This document shows positions 1-14,457 of a stretch of DNA of 64,000 nt, piece after piece. The stretch's first letter is position 1, and each line of letters begins with the position of its first letter. The position numbers were made by a program, and so were the translations under genes. Source of the DNA: Tanytarsus gracilentus (Eukaryota > Arthropoda > Insecta > Diptera > Chironomidae); assembly GCA_038502055.1 (NCBI GenBank), contig JAXRKN010000016.1:186001-250000 (forward strand), read 5' to 3'. The notes under the pieces were generated by a model, which was not told where the DNA came from, did no database searches, and was given only the letters and a program-made list of their open reading frames with translations.

Positions 1-1251
1 CGAAAGACATGAACTTCACATGCATTTAAATCTCTTCTGACTTGCAATTGCTTATCGCTTAGCACCGTAAAAAACATGAATGCAAATTGCATGATGTGCT
101 TTTGTTGATAATTCCCGCGACTATTTTTATTTACAATCTATATGTACCGAATGGAGAGGAGGAGGGGAATAATGGTAAATGCAATTTTTATGATCATTGC
201 CATTGGTTTTAATTGCAAATTCACTATTCTAATGAAAATTTATCTGCGAGCGCAAAAATAGAGTCATAAAACTTTTTTGTTCTTCAAGAGCCGCTCAAAC
301 ATTTTTCAATGATAAAAATCGCTCATTGAGTTCAATGATGAAAGTTGAAGTGTAATTTTGGGGAGCCTTGAAGAAGCGGCATCGTGATCAGTCGTGATCA
401 ATGGATAGTGAAAGAAAAATCCTTGAGAATTTAATTCTAGTGGACTCATCCGGCTACTTCTTAGAGAGCGTCTCCAAAAAAACCTTGGAATCGGGTTTGA
501 ACTCTCAAAAGTTCATTATCGTCTACTTGTTTGTTCCCTTTAATTTTTCATTCATAAAGGCACTAATGACAAAAGTGATTTAACGCAATTAGGCAACTCT
601 TTATCTTTTTGTCGTTGCGTCGAATTTAAGTTTTTTTTGAAGGTTAATTAAAGTTTGTAAAATTAACGATTTTTTTTAATTTTAATTCGTTTAAATTTTA
701 TGCTTTCCAAAAAAAACTTTCCATATTGTCGAATGTCACCTTGAGGCAATGTTCTTTATGACCACACATTCACTCCCGTAGGCAATTTTCTCATTTCGCC
801 TCTCTCTATCTTGCACGAGATATTATTTGTCATTTAAATTTTATATATTCATCTCACATACATAGCTGATATTATTTATTCTACACGGTTGCCATCTCAT
901 GATTTAGTATATCTATGTGCTATGAGAGAAGGAAGTTATTTGTTCTTTGGGCTCATAAGCCAGATAGCGGGTAATAAAAAAAACTCGACGATTTTAATTC
1001 AGCAATAATTTCTCATCTCTTAATATTTATTATTATCTCATCGCACCACCAAATGATGTAATAATGAGGAGGAAAGAACAAATCAACGAAAAAAAATATA
1101 TAAGCGAAAGAAAAGAAATGTAGAAGAGTTATAATTACATTTTCTCTTATGCTGATGTTGTGTCTTAACGTCTACTCATCGAATAGATCGCTGAAGTTGA
1201 TGATTTAGCACCAACAATTTTTATATCTTTCTCTTATGCTGTCTTAAAAAA

Positions 1252-1307
1252 AGGGGCGGGACACAAGTGTTTAAAAAATTATTTTAAAAATTTAGTGTCC
1301 AACCCTT
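1252..1307. repeat. Short hairpin MITE, AGGGGTGGGACAC family
   Basis: A 56-bp palindromic unit. It starts AGGGGCGGGACAC and ends GTGTCCAACCCTT, so the two ends are inverted repeats around an AT-rich centre. It is the most compact member of a family seen repeatedly in this window, and carries no coding capacity. Confidence 0.6.
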
Positions 1308-3340
1308 GTTTAATTTTTCTCATAATAAAAAGTCCAGAGTTAAGAGATGAGAGAGATTAAAGTCGATCAGATAAAAATACACAAAACACTCACTAGCTTT
1401 TTCCTAATGATAATGATTTATGCCGCCAGAACGTCACCTCAATTTGACTTCTGTGTAGTGTCAAATAGCACAAAAAAAATCTTTTCCTCTTCTCGTGAGA
1501 TGAAAGATTCCACTTGACTCTATGTCGCTAATGATTATTATTATTTTTTTCGGATCTTCGTTCTTATTGTTGTCTCATCACCGTTATAATCACACTTTTA
1601 GAAATTCAAATCATATTCCTTTTCATGTTTGTATGGTCATTGTCTGATTTTTTTATGACAAAAAGCAAAATTCTCGAGCGAGTTTGTTAATCAATTATTG
1701 TTGATGTCGATGTCGTGATTTTTATCTATCGGACTATTTCTTAAATTTATTCAGTTATAAAATTCCTGGAAATGTCATACACACGATCTTATGCACCACT
1801 TTTTGCGCTGTCTGACAGGCAGTAAAAATTATTTGCATATGAGATTGATTAAAAGTGCACTAGTACACAAACCACGAGTCTTATGCTGACCTTAACTTCA
1901 CTCTTCACTCCACTAAACTATTTTTTTCCCTTTAAACGCGGCACACTCACGTGCTGAAAATTATATTTTTTTGTTTTATTTCAACCGACCGAAAATTAAT
2001 TTCGGACATTAATTTTTTTTATGTAACACCGCCGATCTCACAAACTGGGTCGTGAAATTTTTCAATTTAAAAAATTTATATTTAATTAAAATATTTTTCC
2101 AAGTACAGACTTGCAGCGATAAAAAAAGGAGACTTTTTATAGCGACATTAATGAGATAACGACTGCCACACACCGATCCACTCACTCCGACGTTTCTTTC
2201 GAGACTAAAGTTTTTCTTTTCTCAAACAACAAGAAGCTGTGGTCGTTGTTGTTGTTGCTGTTAGTATGTGTAGCTTACATGTCTGACTTTATATTTTTTT
2301 CCTCTCGCTCTTTTCTCGCGCGCGAGTTATAAAAGAGACACATGAGGAAAAAGGTAATGAAATGAAATGAAATTGGCTCTTTTCACATGGAGATTCTTTC
2401 GACTATGCAGTTCTTCTTCTGATGACGATGTTTCTCTTTTCCTTCCAGCTCCAACTATGTGCAACGCTTTTTATCAGTAGCAAATTTTTTCCGCATTTTT
2501 TTGCACTGAGCTATGCAAATTTTTCTTCCTATCACAAATTCTGACTAGTGAAATTTTTTCTACTGCATACCTGGGATTGGCTATGCTTGTGGCTACTTTG
2601 TTACCTCTTATTATCATTCCATTCGCCTTCTGATCAATTTTCTGTGATTTCTTTTGCCTTTAATATTTCTCAGCATTGCGAGGTGAATTTTTATGATTTT
2701 TAAAAAATTCACAAAATAAATTTTTGAAAAATATTTTAATACGTTAAAATTTTTCCACTCCCTGCAAATTTCATCCCATTGATTCAAAAAACTCCACATA
2801 ATATTAATTAAAGGATTGTTTCACATTCACATTGATTTGGCTATCCGACACACAAGAAGCAAAATAGCCATGGCAATATCATCGATTTGCTTCAATGAAA
2901 TAGAATGTGTAGAATAGAATCACATTAAAGCATTAAAAAGGCTAATTAAAGTTTAATTAAAATTGTTTGTTTCCAGCCATCTTTCGCCTCTTTCTCCCGG
3001 GCGCGGGTCATTATGCTGTGCATAAGATGATGAAACACTTCTTTCTGTTCCCTTGAACTTTTCCTCTCTTTCGCTTCTATTTTTTTTCGTGTACATATTA
3101 ATTCCCATCTTCATCATCATCATTTTACAATTTTCTTCCATCGATTTTTCAGAAGCTAAAGTCAATTCACGAATGGAGTGGAATGGAAGTGTAATTTTCG
3201 GTTCTATGTACTTGCGGAGAAAGAAGCGAGAGAGAAATCTTTAGGGTTCATGAGCATGAAATCAAGTGGAAAAATTGCAAAGCAACATGAGATTACTTTT
3301 ATTATGCTCATCTGCTGCTGATCTTTCTGATTTTAAAATT

Positions 3341-3455
3341 GAGGGGTGGGACACATTTGTATTTTATTTATAAAAAGTAATATTTTTTCTTTTTTGCTCT
3401 TTGATTTAATTTTTAATTTAAAAATTAAAAAAGTGATCAATCCTCTTCTCTCTAG
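3341..3455. repeat. Degenerate hairpin MITE, AGGGGTGGGACAC family
   Basis: The left end GAGGGGTGGGACACATTT is well preserved. The right end, around 3433-3450 (AAAGTGATCAATCCTCTT), is only a loose inverted match, so the right boundary is approximate. The interior is AT-rich and non-coding. Confidence 0.4.
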
Positions 3456-5356
3456 GGCCACCATACACACATTGAAAATTTATTTGTTGTTTCCTTGATT
3501 GAAAATCATGGGCATTCAAAAGTGGGCACTTATTTGTGTTTATATCCGCAACCAGTCAGAATTTTCTGCTGTGCGGCGCACGATGTAATTTCTCGAACGA
3601 TGAAAGAATAATTTTCTAATGATATTTTATTTTGGTTTTGATAATTTCTCTCCGCACACACTGGATGGTGTTCATAATAATTATGATCTTTTTCCTTTGT
3701 AGTGATCAATGGACCACATGATTTCCTCTTCTCAAATCATTCTTGGAATTCATCTCATTGCCTTTAAACTGAGTTTGCTGGATGATTTTGTTTTTCGCTA
3801 GTCACGAAGAATTTCAAACGCTAAAGAAGTGTCAAGAGGAAATTCCAATCATTTGGCATTTCGCTACCGCATATATGTGCAATTTCGATGTTAACTCGGG
3901 AGAGAAACTCTCCTTACATTCTCTCAGATAGAGAAAGCAATTTTCAGGTTTTGAAAATGAAATCATCACAAAATAAGAGAAGCCAAATGAAAAGAAATAT
4001 ATCAAAAAAAAAGAGTAGAAAATTCTTCGACCACGATTAGATTATCTTCTGTTTGTGCCTCTATTGAATAAAAAATGTTGGTCACACTTTACTGCACAAT
4101 TCAATTGCAGTTTGAAGCTGAAAATGGATTTTAGCAATTTTCTTAGAAAAGGAGTTGAGAAATTTAACATTAAAAAAGAATTTCTTTAAATTTTGATAAA
4201 AAAATAATATTTTTAACCCTTGCTTACAACGTACCTATTTTTTGAAATTTAGGATTCGAACCTATTATTTTATTAGTTTTTTAATTCTATAAAATTATTT
4301 TATTTTCAATTTTTTATAAAAACTACCTTAAATCCTATCAAAAATCTCTAAAATGCGTTTTAATCCTCCATTTCGATTCTAAATTTTTTTTCATTCTAAA
4401 TTGACGCTTAGCTTCTTTTGGTTTTGCTCACTTCCATTCATCGATTATCAATTTCATTTCTCTATTCCACGCTTCATCTCAGATCTTTTTCTCTCTTTCT
4501 CGCGATGCATTAAAAAATAATTATATTTTGTGTTTATATGTTGCATTATCAAGGTTGCCTTCATCCTCTCTCTGGCGATGTCGATTGTAGGCAAAAAGCA
4601 CACACAGATCTGGTGGGACTCTTGACTTTTCTTTGTTGTATTTTTTTTCTTGCATCCTCTCCTATCCCTTTGCACTTACTGGCTGGCTCGTGAAAAAAGC
4701 AGCAATGATTAATAATAGAGGGAGAAGACGAAATAAAATCGCGATTACTGTCGAAGGTTTTGTAGTTGGCAGATTGGCAAAACGATCGACATCCTACTTT
4801 ATGGCTCATTATAGAAAATTTTTCTTCTCTTATTTTTTTTTATAATATCATCGCCAGACGAAACATAAGTAAATATAGAGAGAAAGAAGTGATAATGGCA
4901 TTAGAGCTCGAAATGCATGTGAGTGTATGTATGAGTGTCAATTTCCTTTCCAACTGCCGCCTTCAGATTTATTACCGTACTGCCTCAGCTTCAAGAGTAA
5001 TCAGCTGCACTGCTTTTCATTCACGACTTCGGCGACACATTATCAGCACGGCCAAAGCAAACCTACAAGTTCTCTCGTCCAACACAAATTCTCCTCTTTT
5101 TTTCGGACAAGAGATCGCTTGCGGTTAATACTGAAGAGAGTAAAAAAAATTCGATCGCATTCTAAACGCAAATTTATTATGACACGTTCAAAATTACGAA
5201 ACATTATCCAATCTTCACTTCATCATCACGTCAAGAGTGAGTCAGGCGAAAAATAAAGTTTTTAAAATTTTTGAATATTTTTTTCAATTTGAAAGTTCAT
5301 AAAATTTATTTAAATGTCATCTTCCAAAAAAAGTCTGCTAAAAAAAAAAAAATCGT

Positions 5357-5413
5357 CAGGGGTCCCGGGGGGATCCCCGGGGATCCCTTTCTCTCCCCGC
5401 CCGGATGGAGGGG

Positions 5414-5445
<32 letters not shown>

Positions 5446-5610
5446 ATATAAAATAATTTTCCATTTTTATAATGCTTTATCACAAACACTCCAAGAATTA
5501 CTCAAGTTAGGCTATTTTAATTTGCAAAATAATTAATTAATTTGCAAAATTTATTGGCGATTTCAGAAATTTTTTAATAAATTTTAAGTTTTTATTTTTT
5601 TAAAAAAAAA

Positions 5611-5645
<35 letters not shown>

Positions 5646-5842
5646 AGATAAAAAAAGGGGGAAAAAGGATGAAAAGAATGAAAGGCGGTTTTCATTATTT
5701 GATATGAAGTGAAGCGCTGAATAAAAAGTTCTTTTATTTTCTTTTGTATGTGATATTTTCTTTTTATTTTTAAATTTTTGGGTTAAAAACGGTCTTTAGT
5801 CCGTGCCCGTCCCCCCCCGGGGATCCCCGGGGAAGAGCGTTA
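5357..5842. mobile_element. Truncated relative of the GC-ended hAT-type MITE
   Basis: The left end (CAGGGGTCCCGGGGGGATCC onward) and the right part (ACGGTCTTTAGTCCGTGCCC, then CCGGGGATCCCCGGGGAAGAGCGTT) match the better-preserved element at 46005-46885. The internal segment GCGCTGAATAAAAAGTT at about 5714 is shared too. The far right terminus, including the CCCTA end, is missing, and I see no target duplication. Long A-runs at about 5414-5446 and 5602-5642 lie inside it, so both truncation and assembly collapse are possible. There is no coding capacity. Confidence 0.6.
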
Positions 5843-6238
5843 ACAAATGAAGTGAAGCTAATTGATATTCACACGAATGAATTTAATTGATTTTTATGTC
5901 TGGCAGAGGAGAGAAAGAGGGGACAATTGATGAAATGACAAAAAAGTAAATAATACAACTTTTTTAGGTTTGTACATTTTGTGTGTTTACTGAAGAAATT
6001 AAACAACTTGTGAAATGAGATGCTCGTATATTTTTTTGCGAGTTACTGCCGGTGTCGATGAACTTTTCAAGCATATAAAACACCAAAAAAAATCTTTCTT
6101 CTCAGATATCAATGTACATACATAGTGGAAGAAGAATCAGCCAGCACACGATGAAACAAGATTTTTTTTCCTGCAAAATTAATTTTTAATTTTTTTTTTT
6201 TAGCGATCAATTTTTTTTGTTGTTTTGCCTCTCTCTCT

Positions 6239-6287
6239 GGTGGGGTGTGGGTCGGGGAGGGGTGGTGGTGGTTGGGTTGTTTGGGTT
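6239..6287 (+). other. G/T-rich tract with a G-quadruplex-type pattern
   Basis: Runs of three or four G separated by one to three bases (GGGG, GGG, GGGG, GGGG, later GGG and GGG) sit on the plus strand of an otherwise AT-rich region, immediately after a CT-rich run. The pattern satisfies the usual four-run G-quadruplex rule. No gene context gives it a role. Confidence 0.5.
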
Positions 6288-9200
6288 TTTTTTAAATATT
6301 TTTTGACCGTTTTTTTATACAACAAGCAAGATCGCAAATAAAGAAACTTCTGGCCCGTGGTCATATCAGGGAAAAATCACGAAAAAAGAGGAAAAATTTA
6401 ACATTTCATTCAGAGTAATTACGCAATTGTGATGTTAGAACATTTAAATTTATTTTCAGGGGAAAAAAACTTTTATAAAAATTTAGTTTGAGATTCCAAA
6501 TATATTTTTCCATAAATTATTTCATAAACTCCGCATGAGACACCGTTAAGATTTTTGCAAAACTATTTTATAATATTCAATTTAAATTCATTCAACCTCA
6601 AAATTAAGCCACAAAACAGTCGGCGAAGAATTTTATCATCCTTTGTGCGAAAAAATCTTTAGCGATTGAATTCGGCACTAAATATAGTCTTCAGGGCATT
6701 TGATAGCACTTCACAAATCAAAATACGCACATTTTCTCTGAATCGATCGGTTGATTTCATTTCAATCATTTCTTTCGCCCGTTGCTGATGAAGACTAATG
6801 ATACGTTGTGTTGCCTACGGTTGTTGTTGTTTCTCTATAGAATTTGCTCATCTCTCTTTTGTGTAAGAAATTTTAAATTAAGAACTCGAGTATTATTTAC
6901 TCCTCCATATTTGCAACCAGTGGCGTAGAATTAAGTGTAATTTGAGATGATCGCAATAAATATGCAAAATTTATCATCATTTCATTCAACTCGTAAAAGG
7001 GAATTGAGATCGTTAGCATTTATCATTCGCCATGACCCACCACGAGAAAAAGATGATTTTATTGATTGATTTTATTTTATAGAGAAACAGCATTCGGGAG
7101 GGTAATTTTAGTTTATGGGAAGGAGGCACCGAACACATCCATATAATTTCAATTTTGCGTGTTTTCAATAGGACTTTTTTAAACTGCTGATTTATCTCAA
7201 AATCGACCGTGATGTGTTCACAAAAATTATTTTATTAAAAACTCTTACAACACATTAGAAAACTTTTAGGTCATTTTGATAAATGATTGCCGATATGTTT
7301 ATTCTCATTCAATAAATAAATTGTTAGATTAATGAATTTGTACTCGATGGCATGTACGCTCCATGATGCGTGTGTGTTTTTTGTTAAACAGCGACGAGAT
7401 TTAATGATGAAAGGAAAACACTCGAGATCAAAATCTCTGACCGTTTTTGAGATTTTTTTAACGGTTCCACAATCGCTCTCTATCTTGTCAAACCTTTCTT
7501 CATAATAGCAATAATCACACAGCAAGACATACACAACAGTAACAATACGAGTTGAGTGAACTTTTTTCTCATGAATGGCATTCCATGCATTTTTGCGCTC
7601 AACTCACTCGTAAAATCGGCTTAAAAGCTCTAAATAATATCACTTTTGGTGCATGTGACGTGCAACATGCAAAATCTGTTTTAAACACATAATGCTGTCA
7701 TAAATTCTTACATGCAACTCTAACGACTTTATCAACTGCCGAGATTATTTTTTGAGATACTTTTTTTTGTTCCTTCATTAGCTGGCTTGCGTCTGATGCA
7801 AGCGAAATTCCTTTTTCAACAGAAGCAACTTTTTTAATTACGTTTTCGCAGTTCATAAGTTTATGCTGCGCAAAGACGACTGTGCGAGTAAGTTATTTAC
7901 AGCCTACAGGAATTTTCATTCTCAGAGCGAAGAAAGAGCTGCAATTAATGCAATGATGACTCGCTGTTAGAGATCAAGCTGCCTTAATTAACAAAGGCTC
8001 GTTTATATATATATATGAAAAGACACAACTATAAGGATGAAATATTAATTGGCTTTTGGATTTAAATTTATCATGAAAATAATTAGTAGCATTTTGAACA
8101 AGTTTTGTGTTCAATTAAGTCAAAATAAATTAAATAAAAATTTAAAAAAAAAATACTTTATTTCTTTATTTTTAATTTTATATTATTAATTTGGGATTTG
8201 AACCCACGGATTTTGAATTTTTTCTCGGAGTTCCAGTGAACTTTATTAATCTTAATCCCACAAAACCCATAAATACAAAGCTTTATTTCCAACTGGGTGC
8301 ATTATTAACATGGGCGAGAGATTGTGAAAACACTTTTTAAATGATATTTAATTATCTGCAACATACATTTAATAAAATATCATTAATGTACGATTTAGAT
8401 TCAAAGTGTAGCACATTGTCAGAGCTCGCCAACCCACGACGATGTCTCTCAGACATTTTTCTATGCCACCACCACCACCACAGCGCATGGCGTCTCCCCT
8501 TTGGGAGTAAAAGTCTCACGACCTCAGTATTTAGCTACTTTATTAGTGACGTCACAGGCGGCTGCAAGCGAATTAATTTGAATAATTTTAATGAATCGCG
8601 TAATCAACTTCTCTTTTCTTGCTCTCTGTTTGCGCAACTTCACTGACCCAAATCGTGTGCGAAATTTTTCTCTCGCATTTTAGTAATTAATAATTTTTTT
8701 CCGATCAAATCGATTTATTACTATTAGCCGGTTAGACGAGAGCGCATGAATGCAAATTGTAACAAACGGCAAGCAAAAGCAGTTGAAATCAGACACACAC
8801 ATTGAATTCACGTCTGAGCGATGAATGTCCATTGATAAAGTCCTTTTTTTGCGAGAGGCAAAAATACCTGCGTTACAAGTCATTACGATGGAATACATTA
8901 ATATTAAATAATCTTTGGTTATGAATCTAAATACTAATAGAATATAATAAGGAAATAAGAAAAAATCCTAAATCATCCTTGAAGCACGAATCTGTGGTGA
9001 AAGCTTCCATTTTCTAATACCCGGAGAATTTAAATCAAGGGATGGAAATTTTAGGTGGATCTAAGTTGAAAATGAAACAAAAATAATGCTTAGATTAAAT
9101 CTAAATCCTTAGATTAATATTAAACCCCTAAGTTTCTAATCCTCTCTGACTAATCACTAATTCTCAAGAAAAGCCATAAGTGCATGATTCTCACTTGAGA

Positions 9201-12200
9201 GGAAATTACTGAACTTTTAAAAGGTTTCAGCACCTTCTTTTAATGGCCTTATAATTAATATCCATTCTCAGTGCTGACGAGTTGAAAGTTTTCTATCATC
9301 TTCACTTTTTTACGTTTTAATTATTCTCTCGAGGCGCTCAAAGGAAATTTTTATGACTCAATTGAATGATGTGCAGTGCTTCAAAAATAATTGCGGAGTT
9401 CACCGTGCATGAGAACGAAGCTGTAAATTGCTGCACTCAACGCTAGAGATTTCTTATAATTGAATCATAAATTTCACCTGAAAATTGTACGCGAGAGAGA
9501 GTGTACGTGTGTCAAGAGTCATATTCCATTAGAATTTCCTTTTTATTGACAACTAAGTCGCATTGAAATCTATAAGATGTGCATTAAGCGCAAAGTGGAA
9601 ATGACGATCGACTGGAGAACGTTCGAACTTGTTTATATACATTTTATATCCATGTAATGCAGTAAATTGCTCTATGAAAAGAAAATAATAATCGAGGTGA
9701 TTAGGGAATGGACCAATTAACCTACAATATGGCCACAATTGAAAAACTTCATTTAAAAAAATTTTCCACGTCTTTCAGCTCATGAAATATTATTGAAGCT
9801 ATTTTATTATTTAATGGTAGTTATCGAACAATTCTAAGGTGCATCCTCGTATTTCCACCCAATTAGTTTTACAATGTATCTCATTGTTTTAGAACTCAAA
9901 TTAAAAATGAAATTTTGTAAACTACGTCACGCCATTTTTTAAGCTCTTAAAATGTTCATAAATGCAACGATTAAAAATTAATTTCTCAAAATCTCTTTTA
10001 AAAAACGTAAACTCGTAATGAACTTCATGCACATCACATTAAAACCTACGAAGAAGCGATTGTGAGAAAATGATTGAGATCTTTAAAGTGAATTGCAAGC
10101 TTCAGCTCGAAAATTTATTACATAAAAAAGAATAAGTGAAGGAGAACCGCGAAGAATCCTTTCGGGGAGGATCAAAAATAATTGAATCATTTATCTTAAT
10201 TTAGATTCTTCGCATCTGAAATGAAATCTCTCCTCTTTGTGTTAATTTTTAAGCTGCTCTATGAAAATGAAAATAAATTGCAAAGTGTTTGCGGCGATTA
10301 CTCTCGTTTTGCGGCACAATCAATAAATGTCTCTTTAGATGTGTAATTATAGGCTTTTGGTTTGCTACAATGTGGCTTTCTGCAAAAGATGAAAAATTTG
10401 CGTGGAACGTCAAAGTGGTTTTGGGGGGTTTGAATGAAGAAAATGTCAACGAGTTTATTTAGAATGAAATTGAAAGTGAAACAAAAAAACAAAAGATTAA
10501 AATAAATGAAATTTTAGGATTTGAATCTTAAAAATAATTTGAGGCTACAAAATTTATTGACACGCCCTCGCTCGAAGGGAAAAGCGTTTTTACCTCTTTA
10601 CAATTTTGGAAGAATCAATTTATTAAAAAGTTTCATGTTTTACATAACGAGCTCACGTCCATCTGAGCTCACGCGGGAGTCCTTGAAAAGGTAGCCATAC
10701 ATGTATATCGAGAAAAATGCATTCTTTTGCATAATAATTGAAAATATTTTAATGGGATTTTTTATCCGCATGTAAACACATGAAAAATACTTGCAGACTC
10801 ATGTTATTACTGTCACTTTATGGATATTGTGGAATTTTTAGTGTAAAATAAAGAAATTTTTTTATAAACTTTTTTTTGGGTTCGGCAACAATTTTGCACA
10901 CATGAAGAATTTAAAAAGCTTTTTTCACGTTAAATCACATAAACTTGAAATTTATATATTAACGTAATTCACTCGTTTGGAGAGTGACATAAAAACTTCC
11001 AGCTGCAACATGAACTGTGTTTATTTTATTTTATGTTTTATTGCAACGAGAAGTAAAAATCGTAATGGGATACTTTAACTTTCACTTTTTCTCCTCGCTC
11101 GCTTCAATCTTGCGAAGATATCGTGCGCATTTTCAGGCGTTCTTAAGTTACCGAAAAAAATAAAATGCGCAAGCAAGAAAAGAAGGATGAAATAACATCA
11201 ATCCCAGAAGCATGTTGAACATGATAAAAATAGCACGTAAATTCTTCCATCATTATTGAAAATAAGAGTCAGCCTTGTGCACATTGCAGTGCATGTGATA
11301 CACACGTACTTGGTACTTGGTTTGAGGGGAGATTATAGCCATTTCATTGTTGGCAATTGCCAATAAAACATTTATGTTTCCATCATGTTTTACCATTTTA
11401 CCTCCAGAACCTGTCTCACTTACTCTCTCGCTCGCGATGGACAGTCAATAACGATAATAATAATAATAATAATAGTCAGGCAGGCCACAGAAGTTTATAC
11501 CATTTATATACAATTTTTTCTCTCCTTCTTGTTGGTTTTTAATTTATTGTTAAAGATCAATATTGTGCAATAATCTCGCATATTAAATCACATATTGACT
11601 CGCGCAACATAATAATATCGAGAAATATGTGATGGATATACGGGAATGGTGAACTTTTAAAACAAAAGTTTTTGTTAGTTTTTAAAAAATTAAAAATGTC
11701 CACCCCTTTGCTCGATATGAATTTGTATTCACTCATGCTCTCCTGCATCACTTTTTTTATAGCACTCGAGATTGTATTTTATTGAAAATCCACATAAGTG
11801 TGTGTGTGTGTTAGCAGTAATCTTCTCTGGACCCGATGTTTGCATTATGTCGAGTGAGAGCATAAAAGAATCTGTTTAAAGCCATCACAGTAAATTAATA
11901 CCGTACATTGCACACAATGCGCCATTGCATCATCATAAAAATATAAAATGCACTTCAACATTTAACATGTCTCATTTCATTTTGTTTATTTTTATATTTG
12001 CATATCTTTCGAGCCGATGAAGCGATGAAATTCTGGATGGAGGAGCGTTGAGGTTATTGCGGTAATAAGGCGAGTGAACAAGAGCGCGCAGGTCTATTGT
12101 GAATGTGATGAAGAATACGCGCTCGAATGCGGTGCGAGCAAATGAAGAGGGCGACATAAATCATTTGAAATGCTACGGTCGTAAAAAAAAGAGTAAGCGA

Positions 12201-12401
12201 GAACTGTTTGACTCCCAGATGGAAGCATTTCTTCATCATAATCATTTTATGCATGATGTTCTTTCATGCTTCTTCTCTATCTCTTAATCCATGGCGAGAT
12301 ATCGAGGGATGGTCGAGCTGGGAGGTTTTCGTTTAATTAAATTTGCTTCTTAATTAAGGAAAAATTCATGAAATTCTTGTGAAAATTTATTCGCAAATTT
12401 T

Positions 12402-12511
12402 CAAGGGGTGGAAAATGTTAAAAGTTTAACAGCTAAATTTCAAAATTAACTAAATTTTAATTTTTTTATTAATTTATGTAATTTAAATTAAAATAAAGTG
12501 TCCACCCCTCG
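12402..12511. repeat. Hairpin MITE, AGGGGTGGGACAC family
   Basis: The left end CAAGGGGTGGAAAATGTT and the right end AAAGTGTCCACCCCTCG are near-perfect inverted repeats around an AT-rich interior of about 75 bp. It is non-coding and one of the clearest members of the family. Confidence 0.65.
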
Positions 12512-14457
12512 TTACATATCTCAAGTCACTTTACATGCCCTCTCGCAAACAAGTCGCGCGATTTGACGTGTGGAATTTTGTTCTTTTCTTCTCTCACTCT
12601 CTCACTGTATGTATTCATGCTAACATCTCTTACTTTTATATTTTTTTTTTGCACAAAGATCGTCAATTTCATCATCTTAATGAGAATGTGGTTTTCGTGC
12701 GGCAACACTCAAGATTTTCATTAAATGATTCCCTTCTTGATGTTTCTTGTTTCTTCTTCTTCCTCTCTGCCATCATACACACGTTTTTTTATTATTATTT
12801 GAGATATGTTCTAAAACTTATTAGCGCGTATAGCAAAATTCTCGAACCCGTTTTATAAATCTCATTGCGCCCCAAAGATGTAGAGTGACATGCTAACATT
12901 ATGCGTCATTAATGATTTCATACACTCAAATGCTAATAATCTTTAATAATATAGAAAATGAGGAGCGACATAAATCCTCACGAGAATAAGCGAGAGATTG
13001 ACGTACAACGTGCTGAAGAGTTGATACAATTAGGCACTCATCGAGAGCTTGAACATTCAATGAAGTTTTATTTTGAAATGGAATTAGACCGTAAAGTCAA
13101 ACACTTCCACAGATGCGCGCATTTAAGTGTCATTCACTTTAATGATCCAGTGCCATGCTGAAATTATCTTTTTCAGCATTTGCATTCTTATTGTTGACAT
13201 CACCATGTAATGACAATTAAAAAGATAAATTTCTAACGTTCATGTTATGAGATGTTTTTGTTATGAGAAAGCAAATTATGTGAATATACAGTTTGAGATC
13301 GAAAAAAGATATGTTTCTAAGAAGGCAAATTTTGGAGTTGCATAAACGTCCTTAAATTAGAAGAAATTAGTGAAAGTTTTATAACGTTTTAATAGGCAAT
13401 AAATTATAAAAATTTTAAGATGAAAAATGTCACTGGGAATATTTTTTATTTGATAACTTCATCAAGCAAAGTCTTCCCATGATAATTTGTCGCATGTTTC
13501 TTTAATTACAGCCGACTATCACGTCAGTTTTAATTAGCATTTTTCTCTCTTTCGCAATACCGCTTGTCGCCTTATCAACATCAAAGCATCGCTCTGCATA
13601 TTTGCGAGGCTTTAATGAAACTTACGACATGCGAACGCCAGTGACTTGCTTGAGGATTATTATCATCACTTTTAAACATTCATTAGCATTAGCTTCGTAA
13701 TTAGTATTCAAGATGATAAATGTATTATCTCGTGACGGATTTAAGCTCTCCGTCCCTTAATTCAATTTCAATTTTGCAATCACTCTCACTTCGTGTTTAA
13801 AATTTATCTCGAATGATTTTGCATTTTTTTCTGAAACATCAAATAAATTTTTTTTCGCATGAACAACGGATTAAAATAAAGAATATGAAAGGAAGGTTAA
13901 GCAGCTCATAACTTGATGATCGCGTTCGCAGTTGAGCTTCAGGCGAGAAAAAAATCATTTTCCTTCGTGATGGTCAGCGAAAAAAAAGTAAGCAAGCGAA
14001 CTTTAACCGAGTTTTTCATATCGCTTACGTAAGCGACGGTGAGAGAGAAAAAATTTCACTTTCGATTGTGGAATTTGGAGCAAGATACACAGTACACAGA
14101 ATGGAGCCATAAGTCTCATTTATCAAGCTCACACTCGGTCGAAATTTACGCTTCGATGACTTTTTTTGCCGAGGGAGTGCATTTGTGAATTTTAAATTTT
14201 CAACAATTTATTTTTTGAATTTTTAATTTCAAAAACTCTTAATTTTTTTTAAAATTTTAAATGACCTCACTTGGCGTCTAACAAGTGGTCGAGCACATGT
14301 CTGGGAAAAAATATATTTTGACAGTTTAACATGCGAGCAATAAACAAACAGCGAAGTGGTCATGGTCAGGTGACCCAAATGAACATGCTTATAGGTCATT
14401 TATCGCAATTTGCTGATTCTTCCGCGTAAATAGTTATAAATAAAAAAAATTACTCAC

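Larger units (their letters stand above)
1..14457. other. Gene-poor AT-rich DNA, probably intron of the minus-strand gene
   Basis: I see no convincing coding exon in this stretch. The open frames are short, overlap on both strands and show no recognisable domain. Because the minus-strand gene whose last visible exon ends at 14458 stops there at a splice donor, some or all of this stretch should be its intron. It contains poly-A/poly-T tracts, several repeat copies listed separately, a G-rich tract at 6239-6287, and a good TATAAAAG match at 2328-2335 on the plus strand with no identifiable gene behind it. A possible minus-strand donor at about 2572 (CCCAG/GTATGC) is preceded by an open stretch too short to call. 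Confidence 0.6.

Noticed and set aside
2328..2360. TATAAAAG box as a plus-strand promoter
   Set aside because: A good match, but no start site, coding exon or splice donor could be tied to it.
2560..2640. Short minus-strand exon ending CCCAG/GTATGC
   Set aside because: The open stretch is under 20 codons, no homology is visible, and the phase-0 acceptor is weak.
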